DNA of 64,000 nucleotides, from positions 1 through 64,000 of the forward strand of contig NZ_JACJGM010000007.1 in the NCBI RefSeq assembly GCF_015024225.1, in the 5' to 3' direction. Below, piece by piece: positions 30,788-38,391 of the stretch. The notes beneath the pieces were generated by a model. The model searched no databases. It was given only the letters and a program-made list of their open reading frames with translations, and was not told the DNA's origin. Source of the DNA: Nocardioides lijunqiniae (lineage in GTDB: Bacteria; Actinomycetota; Actinomycetes; Propionibacteriales; Nocardioidaceae). Position numbers and translations under genes: made by a program. Position 1 is the stretch's first letter; each line of letters starts with the position of its first letter.

Positions 30788-32578
30788 CTAAGAGGACTTG
30801 CGCGACGCCCACTCGCGCAGGCGGTCGATCCGCAGGTGCAGCTGCTCGGCGTTGGCGACGGCGGCCGCCGGGCCGCCGCACTCCTTACGCAGCGCGGCGT
30901 GGGTGATCCCGTGGGCCTGACCGGTGCGGTGGAACCACGCGGCGACCAGACCGTTGAGCTCGCGGCGCAGCACGGCCAGCTGCTCGTGGGTCGAGACCTC
31001 CGCGACCGTGTCGGGGTCGACCGCCACCCGCTTCTGCTGCCGCGCGCGGTCGCTCTGGCGCTGCTGCAGCAGCTCGCGCATCTGGCCGGGCTCGAGCAGC
31101 CCGGGGATGCCGAGGAAGTCCATCTCCTCCTCGGACCCGACGTGCACCTCGCCCTCGTGGCCGAACTCGCCGCCGTCGTAGAGCACCCGGTCGAAGCGCG
31201 CCTCGGAGCCGAGCGCCTCGAACGGCAGCCCCTCGTCGTCGCCCTCCGTCTGGGTCGCCTCGGCCTGCGCCATCAGCTCCTTCTCGGCCGCGAAGATGTC
31301 GCCCTCGTCGTTGATCTTGCGCCCCAGCACGTGGTCGCGCTCGACCTCCATCTCCGAGGCGAACCCCAGCAGCGCCGGCACCGACGGCACGAAGATCGAC
31401 GCGCTCTCCGCGCGGTTGCGGGCGCGCACGAAGCGACCGACGGCCTGGGCGAAGAACAGCGGGGTCGAGGTCGTGGTGGCGTAGACGCCGACCGCGAGGC
31501 GCGGGACGTCGACACCCTCGGACACCATCCGCACGGCGACCATCCAGCGGGCCTCGCTCGTCGCGAACGTCGAGATCTTCTTCGACGCGGCCTTCTCGTC
31601 GGAGAGGACGACGACCGGCGACTCGCCGGTGATGCGCTTGAGCAGCTTGGCGTAGGCGCGCGCCGACTCCTGGTCGGTGGCGATGACCAGCCCGCCGGCG
31701 TCCGGCACGTGGCGGCGTACCTCGGAGAGCCGGCGGTCAGCCGCCTCCAGCACCGACGGCACCCACGAGCCCGACGGGTCGAGCGCCGTGCGCAGCGCCT
31801 GCGAGGTGAGGTCCTTGGTGAGCGGCTCCCCCAGCCGGGCGGCGATCTCGTCGCCGGCGCGGGTGCGCCAGGTCATCTCGCCGGAGTAGGCGAGGAACAG
31901 CACCGGCCGCACCACGTGGTCGGCGAGCGCCTGGGAGTAGCCGTAGGTGAAGTCCGCGACCGAGCGCGGCACCCCGTCCGGCCCCGGCGCGTAGGTGACG
32001 AAGGGGATCGGGTTGATGTCGGAGCGGAACGGCGTGCCGGTCAGCGCCAGGCGGCGGGCCGCGGGCTGGAAGGCCTCGCGGACACCCTCGCCCCACGACA
32101 GCGCGTCACCCGCGTGGTGCACCTCGTCGAGGATCACCAGCGTCTTGAAGCGCTCGGTGCGGATGCGCATCGCGAGCGGGTTGACCGCCACGCCGGCGTA
32201 CGTCACCGCGACGCCGAGGAAGTCGCTGGAGATCTTGCCCGAGCCCGCGGAGTACGTCGGGTCGATCGGGATGCCGGCGCGCGCGGCGGCCTCGGCCCAC
32301 TGGAGCTTGAGGTGCTCGGTGGGCGCGACGACGATGATCCGGTCGACGATGCGGCGCCCGATCAGCTCGGAGGCGACCGACAGCGCGAAGGTCGTCTTGC
32401 CGGCGCCGGGCGTCGCGACCGCGAGGAAGTCCTGCGGCGCGCGCTGGAGGTAGTCGGCCATGGCCGCGGTCTGCCAGGCACGCAGCGAGGGCGCGGTGCC
32501 CCAGGCCGCACGGTCCGGCCACGCCGGGGTGAGTGCGGGGGTGAGGTGGACGGCGGCTTCGGAGTCGCCGCCCGTCAC
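30788..32578 (-). CDS. DEAD/DEAH-box superfamily 2 helicase
   Basis: A 596-residue helicase. Motif I ATPGAGKT is at 55-62, motif II DEVH at 151-154, motif III LTGTPFRSD, and motif VI QAVGRFVRARNR. A regulatory C-terminus (about 430-596) has no clear domain. It resembles the actinobacterial helicases paired with DUF3039 genes. GTG start overlaps the DUF3039 stop (GTGA). Probably a DNA or RNA repair helicase; the substrate is unknown. Confidence 0.93.
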   Translation of the reverse strand: MTGGDSEAAVHLTPALTPAWPDRAAWGTAPSLRAWQTAAMADYLQRAPQDFLAVATPGAGKTTFALSVASELIGRRIVDRIIVVAPTEHLKLQWAEAAARAGIPIDPTYSAGSGKISSDFLGVAVTYAGVAVNPLAMRIRTERFKTLVILDEVHHAGDALSWGEGVREAFQPAARRLALTGTPFRSDINPIPFVTYAPGPDGVPRSVADFTYGYSQALADHVVRPVLFLAYSGEMTWRTRAGDEIAARLGEPLTKDLTSQALRTALDPSGSWVPSVLEAADRRLSEVRRHVPDAGGLVIATDQESARAYAKLLKRITGESPVVVLSDEKAASKKISTFATSEARWMVAVRMVSEGVDVPRLAVGVYATTTSTPLFFAQAVGRFVRARNRAESASIFVPSVPALLGFASEMEVERDHVLGRKINDEGDIFAAEKELMAQAEATQTEGDDEGLPFEALGSEARFDRVLYDGGEFGHEGEVHVGSEEEMDFLGIPGLLEPGQMRELLQQRQSDRARQQKRVAVDPDTVAEVSTHEQLAVLRRELNGLVAAWFHRTGQAHGITHAALRKECGGPAAAVANAEQLHLRIDRLREWASRKSS

Positions 32579-32832
32579 TCGTCGTCGCCCTTGAAGCTCT
32601 CCCAGGCGTCCTTGCACTCGGGGCAGACCGGGAACTTCTCCGGCGCCCGGCTCGGCACCCACACCTTGCCGCACAGCGCGACGACGGGCGTGCCCATCAC
32701 CATCGCCTCGGTGAGCTTGTCCTTGTCGACGTAGTGCGAGAAGCGCTCGTGGTCACCCTCGTCGGTCGGGACGGTGCGGCGGTCCTGCTCGACGTCGGTG
32801 TCCGTCTTGGTCGAGAAGCCGATGGAGGTCAC
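32575..32832 (-). CDS. DUF3039 family protein
   Basis: An 85-residue protein of the actinobacterial DUF3039 family. DHERFSHYVDKDKL and VVALCGKVWVPSRAPEKFPVCPECK are its signature; the single Cys54 plus CPEC (70-73) suggests a small zinc site. It starts at GTG with a -10 7 bp upstream and is translationally coupled to the helicase, a constant arrangement that points to a helicase cofactor. Confidence 0.95.
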   Translation of the reverse strand: MTSIGFSTKTDTDVEQDRRTVPTDEGDHERFSHYVDKDKLTEAMVMGTPVVALCGKVWVPSRAPEKFPVCPECKDAWESFKGDDE

Positions 32833-32839
32833 GGCTCCA

Positions 32840-32845
32840 ACTCTA
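32840..32845 (-). promoter_or_regulatory. Predicted leaderless -10 (TAGAGT) of DUF3039-helicase operon
   Basis: TAGAGT on the minus strand lies 7 bp before the GTG at 32832. Confidence 0.55.
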
Positions 32846-32893
32846 AGCCCTCTCCAGTGGCCCCGATCAATCCGTCGAGCTACCGGTGGAGAG

Positions 32894-33448
32894 TCAGTTG
32901 AGCTCGGGGTCCGAGGGGCGCGTGGAGTGCCACGCCAGGTCCCCCGGCTGGCGCCGCAGCACGTCGCGCCACAGGTCCGAGGGGTCCTCGCGGAACACGT
33001 CGTCGGCGGTCGCCGGCACGACGTACCAGCTGCCGGTCTCGATCTCGCCGTCCAGCTGGCCGGCGCCCCACCCGGCGTACCCGGCGAAGATCCGCAGCGA
33101 GTCGAGGCTGTCGCCGAGCAGCTCCACGGGGGTCTCGAGGTCGATCAGCCCGAGCTGGCCGGTCACCTCGCGGAAGCCGACGGGACTGTCGGCCGCGGAG
33201 GTCAGCAGCGCGACGGCGAGCGCGCCCTCGGTCATCACCGGGCCGCCCTGGAAGAGCACCTCCGGACCGGTCACCACGTCCTGCCAGGCGTCGAGGACGT
33301 CGGCGACGGCCAGCCCCGAGGGGCGGTTGAGCACCACGCCCAACGTGCCGCTGTCGTCGGCGTCGAGCACCAGGATCACGGTGTCGGTGAAGTTCGGGTC
33401 GTTCAGCGCAGGCGTGGCGACCAGGAGCACTCCTGCCTCCACCGCGGT
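32894..33448 (-). CDS. YqgE/AlgH family protein
   Basis: A 184-residue protein of the YqgE/AlgH (DUF179) family. AGVLLVATPALNDPNFTDTVILVLDADDSGTLGVVLNRP, VLFQGGPV and RIFAGYAGWGAGQLDGEI are the conserved blocks. The family's biochemical role is unsettled. I start at the GTG at 33448, where homology begins; an in-frame start 42 bp upstream is possible. Confidence 0.92.
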   Translation of the reverse strand, partial: TAVEAGVLLVATPALNDPNFTDTVILVLDADDSGTLGVVLNRPSGLAVADVLDAWQDVVTGPEVLFQGGPVMTEGALAVALLTSAADSPVGFREVTGQLGLIDLETPVELLGDSLDSLRIFAGYAGWGAGQLDGEIETGSWYVVPATADDVFREDPSDLWRDVLRRQPGDLAWHSTRPSDPELN

Positions 33449-33505
33449 CACGTCGCCATCATGCAGCACGCCCCGTCCCGGGCGCTGCACCCCGCGGGGT
33501 GGCCC

Positions 33506-34042
33506 TCAGGCGGCGACGACGGACTTGAGGCGCTCGAGCAGGCCGGGACGCTCCTCCGCCACGTGTGCCGGTGCGGCGGCGGGCCGTCCCCGGTGCCGCA
33601 GGCGGGCCGCCTCCTCGATCCGGGCGCCGACCGAGGCGGCGGCCGGGTCGTCGACGCTCGAGCGTCCGGCCATGACGGCGAGCATCATGTGCTCCTTCGC
33701 CGTGGCCTTGACCATCGCGCGCCCCATCTCCTCGTCGAGCGGCGCGGAGCGGTAGCCGTCGAGGATCATCCGGACGCCGGGAAGCGCGTCCGCCGCGTCC
33801 GCCCAGGCGTCCTCGACGGCGGCGGACAGGTCCAGCGGCTCGTCGGCCAGGACCCGGTCGATGCGGCCGGCGAGGTGGGTGTGCCAGCGCAGCTGGAGCG
33901 CGGCGAGCAGCGACAGCGCGTCGCCGAAGGTCTCGGTCACACCGTCGAGGTCCAGGGGCAAGGTGGCGTCCCGGCGCTCGTCGGCGGTGCGGATCACGGA
34001 GCGAAGGATCTCGCCCCGGCGGTGGAAGGTCGTCCAGGTCAT
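33506..34042 (-). CDS. Hypothetical protein divergent from a TetR regulator
   Basis: A 178-residue soluble, mostly helical protein that I do not recognise. It begins MTWTTFHRRGEILRSVIRTADERRD, has a central helical bundle with LQLRWHTHLAGRIDRVLADE, and ends with a basic, Ala/Pro-rich tail and ERPGLLERLKSVVAA. An AGGGGG stretch precedes the ATG. The divergent TetR gene and the palindromes between suggest shared regulation. Confidence 0.8.
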   Translation of the reverse strand: MTWTTFHRRGEILRSVIRTADERRDATLPLDLDGVTETFGDALSLLAALQLRWHTHLAGRIDRVLADEPLDLSAAVEDAWADAADALPGVRMILDGYRSAPLDEEMGRAMVKATAKEHMMLAVMAGRSSVDDPAAASVGARIEEAARLRHRGRPAAAPAHVAEERPGLLERLKSVVAA

Positions 34043-34065
34043 GGTGGTTCCCCCTACTCGGTGGC

Positions 34066-34088
34066 ACTCACATACCGTGAGTACGTAC
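34066..34088. promoter_or_regulatory. Candidate TetR operator
   Basis: ACTCAC-ATACC-GTGAGT (34066-34082) is a perfect inverted repeat and runs into GTACGTAC (34081-34088). It lies between the hypothetical gene (minus) and the TetR gene (plus). Confidence 0.5.
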
Positions 34089-34165
34089 CGAGAGTATGCA
34101 ACCGACCGCGAGTCTGCCAACCGCTCACCGAGGTGATCCCGGACACGAGAGACGGGCGCCACACG

Positions 34166-34171
34166 TAAGGT
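34166..34171 (+). promoter_or_regulatory. Predicted leaderless -10 (TAAGGT) of the TetR gene
   Basis: TAAGGT ends 6 bp before the GTG at 34178. Confidence 0.55.
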
Positions 34172-34177
34172 TCGGGG

Positions 34178-34861
34178 GTGAGCAAGTCCTCGGTGTCCAA
34201 GCTGGTGCCCAAGGTGCCCTCCGTGGGTGGCAGCCGGCGGGCGGCGTACTCCGCCTCCACCAAGCGCGCGCTCATCGACGTCGCCCAGACCCTCTTCACC
34301 GACCAGGGCTACGCCGCGACCTCGCTCGACCAGATCGTCGCCGGCGCCCGGGTCACCAAGGGTGCGCTCTACCACCACTTCAGCGGCAAGCAAGCGCTCT
34401 TCGAGGCCGTCTTCGAGCGGGTCGAGAGCGACTCCGCCCAGTCGGTCAAGAAGGCGCTGCGCGGCCACCGCGACCCCTGGGACAAGGCCCGCGCCGGCCT
34501 GCGCGCCCACCTCGAGGTCGTCCAGGAGGCGCGCTACCGCCGGATCGTGATCCAGGAGGGCCCGGCAGTCCTGGGCTACGAGCGCTACCGCGAGCAGGAG
34601 GAGCGCTCCACCTTCGCCAACGTCCTCGACATCGTCCAGTCGGTCCTCGCCGCCGGCAAGTGGGAGCTCGACGAGGACATGCAGCAGACCTTCGCGCGGA
34701 TCTTCTTCGGCGCCATGTCCTCGGCCGGCGAGGCCGTCTCCGGCTCCGAGGACCCCATCGCCGCCGCCGTCCGCGTCGAGACCGCCATCGGCTTCATCCT
34801 CGCCGGCTTCCAGATCCTCGTCGAGAACGACGTCCAGCTCCCCAACGCCCTCGCCGACTGA
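34178..34861 (+). CDS. TetR/AcrR-family transcriptional regulator
   Basis: A 227-residue regulator with an extended N-terminus of about 25 residues before the HTH: TKRALIDVAQTLFTDQGYAATSLDQIVAGARVTKGALYHHFSGKQALFEAVFERVE. The C-terminal ligand domain is helical and begins RAHLEVVQEARYRRIVIQEG, similar to regulators with the TetR_C_33-like fold. GTG start set by the leaderless -10. Probably represses itself and the divergent hypothetical gene. Confidence 0.93.
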   Translation: MSKSSVSKLVPKVPSVGGSRRAAYSASTKRALIDVAQTLFTDQGYAATSLDQIVAGARVTKGALYHHFSGKQALFEAVFERVESDSAQSVKKALRGHRDPWDKARAGLRAHLEVVQEARYRRIVIQEGPAVLGYERYREQEERSTFANVLDIVQSVLAAGKWELDEDMQQTFARIFFGAMSSAGEAVSGSEDPIAAAVRVETAIGFILAGFQILVENDVQLPNALAD

Positions 34862-34864
34862 CGC

Positions 34865-35256
34865 GCCGCCTCCGGCGGTCGAGCAGCGACGGCGCCGGTC
34901 CCGGTGGTCGAGCAGCGAGGAGCGTCAGCGACGAGCGCCCGTCGAGACCCCGTGAGCCGGACCGCGGACCGACCCCACGGTGGTTGAGGTGCGAGCGCCA
35001 GCGAGCCTAGAAACCACACCTCCGGTGGTCGAGCAGCGAGGAGCGTCAGCGACGAGCGCCCGTCGAGACCCCGTGAGCCGAACGCCGACCCAACCTACGG
35101 TGGTTGAGGTGCGAGCGCAGCGAGCCTCGAAACCACACCTCCGGTGGTCGAGCAGCGAGGAGCGTCAGCGACGAGCGCCCGTCGAGACCCCGTGAGCCGA
35201 CCGCGGACCGACCCCACGGTGGTTGAGGTGCGAGCGCAGCGAGCCTCGAAACCACA
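34865..35256. repeat. REP-like A/B repeat array (direct copies)
   Basis: Units alternate B-A-B-A-B-A in one orientation: A at 34979-35017, 35099-35136 and 35218-35255; B at about 34902-34952, 35021-35072 and 35142-35192. The period is about 120 bp. Linker sequence (CGTGAGCCGRMC...) between B and A is also conserved, so the array looks like tandem duplication of a composite unit. Confidence 0.88.
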
Positions 35257-35280
35257 CCGCCGATGCGTGGCTGGAGTGGG

Positions 35281-35431
35281 CCCGCGCGCTAGCAGCCCGG
35301 GTCTCGGCGTCAAGGAGCTTCGCCCGCTTCGCGGCGGCTTCGCCGTCCTTGACTCCGAGCCTCTCCCGGGCTGCTTTGGCGGCGCACGGGCGGCGACGGC
35401 TTCGCCGCGCCGCCCGCAAACAGCGCGGGCC
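35281..35431 (+). repeat. Long inverted repeat, left arm
   Basis: This 151-bp segment reappears inverted at 35571-35723. A 27-bp core (35310-35336 against 35667-35693) is identical, and much of the rest is similar. The arm itself contains GTCAAGGA ... TCCTTGAC inverted ends. No gene. Confidence 0.8.
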
Positions 35432-35450
35432 CCGCCTATCGGTCACCTAT

Positions 35451-35556
35451 GTCGGCAGTTCGCGCCCCGAGCGGAGGTGTCCACGCTTGGCCCAGCCAGC
35501 GCGGTGACCAACTGCCGACGCTGAGTGTCGGTAGACGCACCACCAGTCACACCAGC
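35451..35556 (+). repeat. 106-bp element with 10-bp inverted ends, copy 1
   Basis: GTCGGCAGTT (35451-35460) and AACTGCCGAC (35510-35519) bound a 69-bp module, followed by a conserved 37-bp tail ending CACCACCAGTCACACCAGC. The same 106-bp layout occurs inverted at 51102-51207. It lies between the two arms of the long inverted repeat. Confidence 0.82.
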
Positions 35557-35570
35557 CCCACCAGAGGGGT

Positions 35571-35723
35571 GCCGCGCATTGCGCGGGCGGCGCGGGCGAA
35601 GCCCGTGTCGCCCCGTGCGCCGTCAAGCCGGTCGAGAGAGGCTCCGGGTCAAGGACGCCCGCAGGGCGCCGCGAAGCGGGCGAAGCTCCTTGAGGCGGAG
35701 ACGCGACCGGCTAAGCGCGCGGC
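35571..35723 (-). repeat. Long inverted repeat, right arm
   Basis: Inverted partner of 35281-35431, with the identical 27-bp core at 35667-35693. Together they enclose the 106-bp element. Confidence 0.8.
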
Positions 35724-35759
35724 ACCCCAGTCCTGCCCCGAGGAGACAGCCACAGGTGC

Positions 35760-35907
35760 AGGGGTCTCGACGGGCGCTCGTCGCTGGCGCTCCTCGCTGC
35801 TCGACCACCGGTTGGGTGGTTTCGAGGCTCGCTGCGCTCGCACCTCAACCACCGTGGTGGCGGCGACGTGGTTTCGAGGCTCGCTGGCGCTCGCACCTCA
35901 ACCACCG
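35760..35907. repeat. REP-like A/B repeat cluster (inverted copies)
   Basis: One B unit (about 35762-35809) and two A units (35816-35853, 35868-35906), all inverted relative to the array at 34.9-35.26 kb, end 11 bp before the stop of the DUF3048 gene. Region 34862-35917 as a whole holds no gene that I can support. Confidence 0.85.
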
Positions 35908-35917
35908 AACGTGGCGG

Positions 35918-36928
35918 CTACTGGAAGGTGACGTTGCCGCCGTTGCCCTCGGGGACGAGCTCGATCCAGGTCTTGCCGGCGGGGACGGTGAGCTTGCCGG
36001 CCTTGGTGGTGAGCTGGAGGGGGGCCTTGAGGTTCTTCTTGGCCCAGGTGCCGCGGACGAGGCGGCCGTCGTGGAAGAGCAGGGCCGCGCCCTTGCCCTC
36101 GAACTTGGTCTCCGGGACCGGGTTGCCGGCGGGGTCGGTGTAGCCGGCGTCGCCGACCTTGACTCGGAGCACCAGCACCGAGTCGGCCGGGAACTCGTCG
36201 CCGTCGGCGGCGAAGGTGTTCTCGTTGACGTAGCCCTTGCCGCGGTAGACCCAGTTGGTGGTGTGGCCGCCGGAGAAGCTGGCCGCGATGCTCGTGGCTT
36301 TCTGGCCCTTCGGCAGGTCGGCCGCGGTGCCCCACGGCAGGTAGTCGTCGGGTCGCGTGGGCTTGGTCTTGGCCAGGGTGGCGGTCTTGCCCATGTCGGT
36401 GAAGAGGTTGTACGGCGCGCTGCGGCCGGAGTCGCGGTAGAAGCCCTTCGCACCCTCCTGGAAGAAGTCGATGCCGGCCCCCTTGATGCGGTCGATCGTC
36501 ACGCCGGCGGCGCCGCTGGTGACCATGGCGCCGTCGACGGGGGCGACGATGCCGATGTCGCTCGCGCGCATCGAGCGGACGGGACCCGCCTCACCCGGGA
36601 TCTTGGAGTAGTAGAACGCCGCCAGGCGGGTGACCCCGCCCTCGACGAGCTCCTCGACGACCAGGTCCGCCTTGCCCAGGCCGACCTGCGGCGCGCTGGA
36701 GGCGGTGTTGTCCATCTTGAGCACCATCACCGGGTGCTGCTTCTCGACCTTGGTGCCGTCGGGCGCCTGCAGCCCGGTGAGCGGCCAGGTGGCCGGGACC
36801 TCGGGGGCGGACGAGGGCGCCGCCTCCGGCTCCTCCGACTTCTTGCCGCCCTCGTCGTCGCCTCCGCAGCCGGCGAGCAGCAGGGACCCGGTCAGGACGA
36901 TGCCGGCGAGCATGCGGACAGAGCGCAT
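35918..36928 (-). CDS. DUF3048 domain lipoprotein
   Basis: A 336-residue lipoprotein. The lipobox LLLAGC gives Cys21, followed by an acidic/Ser linker and the DUF3048 (YerB-like) domain: WPLTGLQAPDG, PVMVLKMDNTASSAPQVGLGKADLVVEELVEGGVTRLAAFYYS, and a C-terminal domain ending GNGGNVTF. Function unknown; membrane-anchored outside the cell. ATG with GGAG upstream. Confidence 0.93.
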   Translation of the reverse strand: MRSVRMLAGIVLTGSLLLAGCGGDDEGGKKSEEPEAAPSSAPEVPATWPLTGLQAPDGTKVEKQHPVMVLKMDNTASSAPQVGLGKADLVVEELVEGGVTRLAAFYYSKIPGEAGPVRSMRASDIGIVAPVDGAMVTSGAAGVTIDRIKGAGIDFFQEGAKGFYRDSGRSAPYNLFTDMGKTATLAKTKPTRPDDYLPWGTAADLPKGQKATSIAASFSGGHTTNWVYRGKGYVNENTFAADGDEFPADSVLVLRVKVGDAGYTDPAGNPVPETKFEGKGAALLFHDGRLVRGTWAKKNLKAPLQLTTKAGKLTVPAGKTWIELVPEGNGGNVTFQ

Positions 36929-37011
36929 GGCAGAACTCCAAACGTGTAGTGATCGACTCGACTTCAGTGTCGCGTGCGGGCCGCCCCACCTCGGGAGGCG
37001 CGCCCGGAGGG

Positions 37012-37779
37012 CTAGCCGAGCTTGGCGCCGCCGTCGACGTAGAGGGTCTGGCCGGTGATGTAGGACGCCTCGTCGCTGCAGAGGAACGCCGCCGCGGCGG
37101 CGATGTCCTCGGGGAAGCCCACGCGACGCACGGGGTTGGCCTCGGCGTTGAGCGCCCGGAACTCGTCGACGTCCATCTTCAGCCGGGCGGCCGTGGCGTC
37201 GGTCATCTCGGTGGCGATGAAGCCGGGGGCGATGGCGTTGGCGTTGATGCCGAAGGGGCCGAGCTCGATGCCGAGCGTGCGGGTGAAGCCCTGGACGCCC
37301 ATCTTGGCGGCGGAGTAGTTGGCCTGGCCGCGGTTGCCCAGCGCGGAGACGCTGGAGAGGTTGAGGATCTTCCCGTACTTCTGCTCGACGAAGTGCTTCT
37401 GGGCGGCCTTGGTCATCAGGAAGGCGCCCTTGAGGTGGACGCCCATGACCAGGTCCCAGTCGTCCTCGGTCATCTTGAAGAGCAGGTTGTCGCGGGTGAT
37501 GCCGGCGTTGTTGACCAGGATGTGGATCCCGCCCAGCTCCTCCACCACGCGCGCGACCGCGGCGTCCACCGACCCGCCGTCGCTGACGTCGGCGCCGATG
37601 CCGACGGCCTTTGCGCCCTCGGTCAGCGGCAGCCTCGCCGCGGCGTCGGCGGCGGCGGCCTCGTCGAGGTCGATGATCGCGACCGACGCGCCCTCCTCGG
37701 CGAACCGCGTGGCGGTCCCGAAGCCGATGCCGCGTGCGGCCCCGGTGATCACGGCGATGCGTCCGTCGAACCGACCCAT
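37012..37779 (-). CDS. FabG-like 3-oxoacyl-[acyl-carrier-protein] reductase family SDR
   Basis: A 255-residue short-chain dehydrogenase. NAD(P)-binding GAARGIG is at 13-19, NNAG at 90-93, and the catalytic Ser142/143, Tyr155 and Lys159 lie in LSSVSALGNRGQANYSAAK. ITRDNLLFKM and APGFIATEMT are FabG-like, so the likely reaction is reduction of 3-oxoacyl thioesters. FabG in fatty acid synthesis is not excluded, but no other fab gene is near. A TAGAGT hexamer at 37831-37836 (minus) may be its -10. Confidence 0.9.
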   Translation of the reverse strand: MGRFDGRIAVITGAARGIGFGTATRFAEEGASVAIIDLDEAAAADAAARLPLTEGAKAVGIGADVSDGGSVDAAVARVVEELGGIHILVNNAGITRDNLLFKMTEDDWDLVMGVHLKGAFLMTKAAQKHFVEQKYGKILNLSSVSALGNRGQANYSAAKMGVQGFTRTLGIELGPFGINANAIAPGFIATEMTDATAARLKMDVDEFRALNAEANPVRRVGFPEDIAAAAAFLCSDEASYITGQTLYVDGGAKLG

Positions 37780-37893
37780 GGTGAGCTCTCCTCGTGTGGC
37801 GACAGGGCCGTGCGGCCCGGAACGCCCGACACTCTAGAAGGCCTCGGCCTCGCGGCCGTGACGAGGGGCGCCGGACCTGGCGGGCCGTCGTCC

Positions 37894-38304
37894 CTAGCCG
37901 AGCGCGGCGCGCAGGCGCGCGGCGTAGTCGGCGGACTCGGCGTCGGCGTACTTCGTGCGCGGCCAGAAGAACCCTCGCAGCCCGTCGCCCTTGGTGCGCG
38001 GCACGACGTGCAGGTGGAGGTGGGGCACGGACTGGCTGACGATGTTGTTCATCGCCACGAAGCTGCCCTGGGCGCCGAGCCCGTCCACGACGGCGGTGGC
38101 GATGCGCTGGGCGGCCTCCAGGAAGCCGTCGCGCAGCTCCGCCGGGAGGTCGGGCAGCGTCACGACGTGACGGCGCGGGACCAGCAGGACGTGGCCCTTG
38201 AACACCGGGCGGCGGTCGAGGAAGGCCAGGAAGTCGTCGTTGTCGAGGACGACGTCGGCGTCCGCCTCACCGGCGACGATCGCGCAGAAGACACAGTCGG
38301 GCAT
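37894..38304 (-). CDS. HIT-family hydrolase
   Basis: A 136-residue histidine-triad protein; HLHLHV at 95-100 carries the catalytic His triad, and the N-terminal CVFCAIVAGE has the CxxC of the zinc-binding subgroup. Relatives hydrolyse AMP-N linkages or dinucleoside polyphosphates. The ATG at 38304 is chosen at the MPDCVFC family start. It is divergent from an MFS gene. Confidence 0.93.
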   Translation of the reverse strand: MPDCVFCAIVAGEADADVVLDNDDFLAFLDRRPVFKGHVLLVPRRHVVTLPDLPAELRDGFLEAAQRIATAVVDGLGAQGSFVAMNNIVSQSVPHLHLHVVPRTKGDGLRGFFWPRTKYADAESADYAARLRAALG

Positions 38305-38391
38305 GTCCGCGAGTATCCTTCGCGTGCACAGGGTTTCGCGCGTCTTGGAGGTGGGTTCGACGCGCTGTCGACTCCTACCCTGAGGACCACC

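Noticed and set aside
34865..35256. CRISPR-like array, because repeats recur at about 120 bp
   Set aside because: The spacers are themselves conserved repeats, the unit is too long and no cas gene is present.
35260..35750. Small open frames through the repeat island
   Set aside because: They run through inverted repeats and REP units on both strands, contain low-complexity Arg/Ala/Ser and have no family features.
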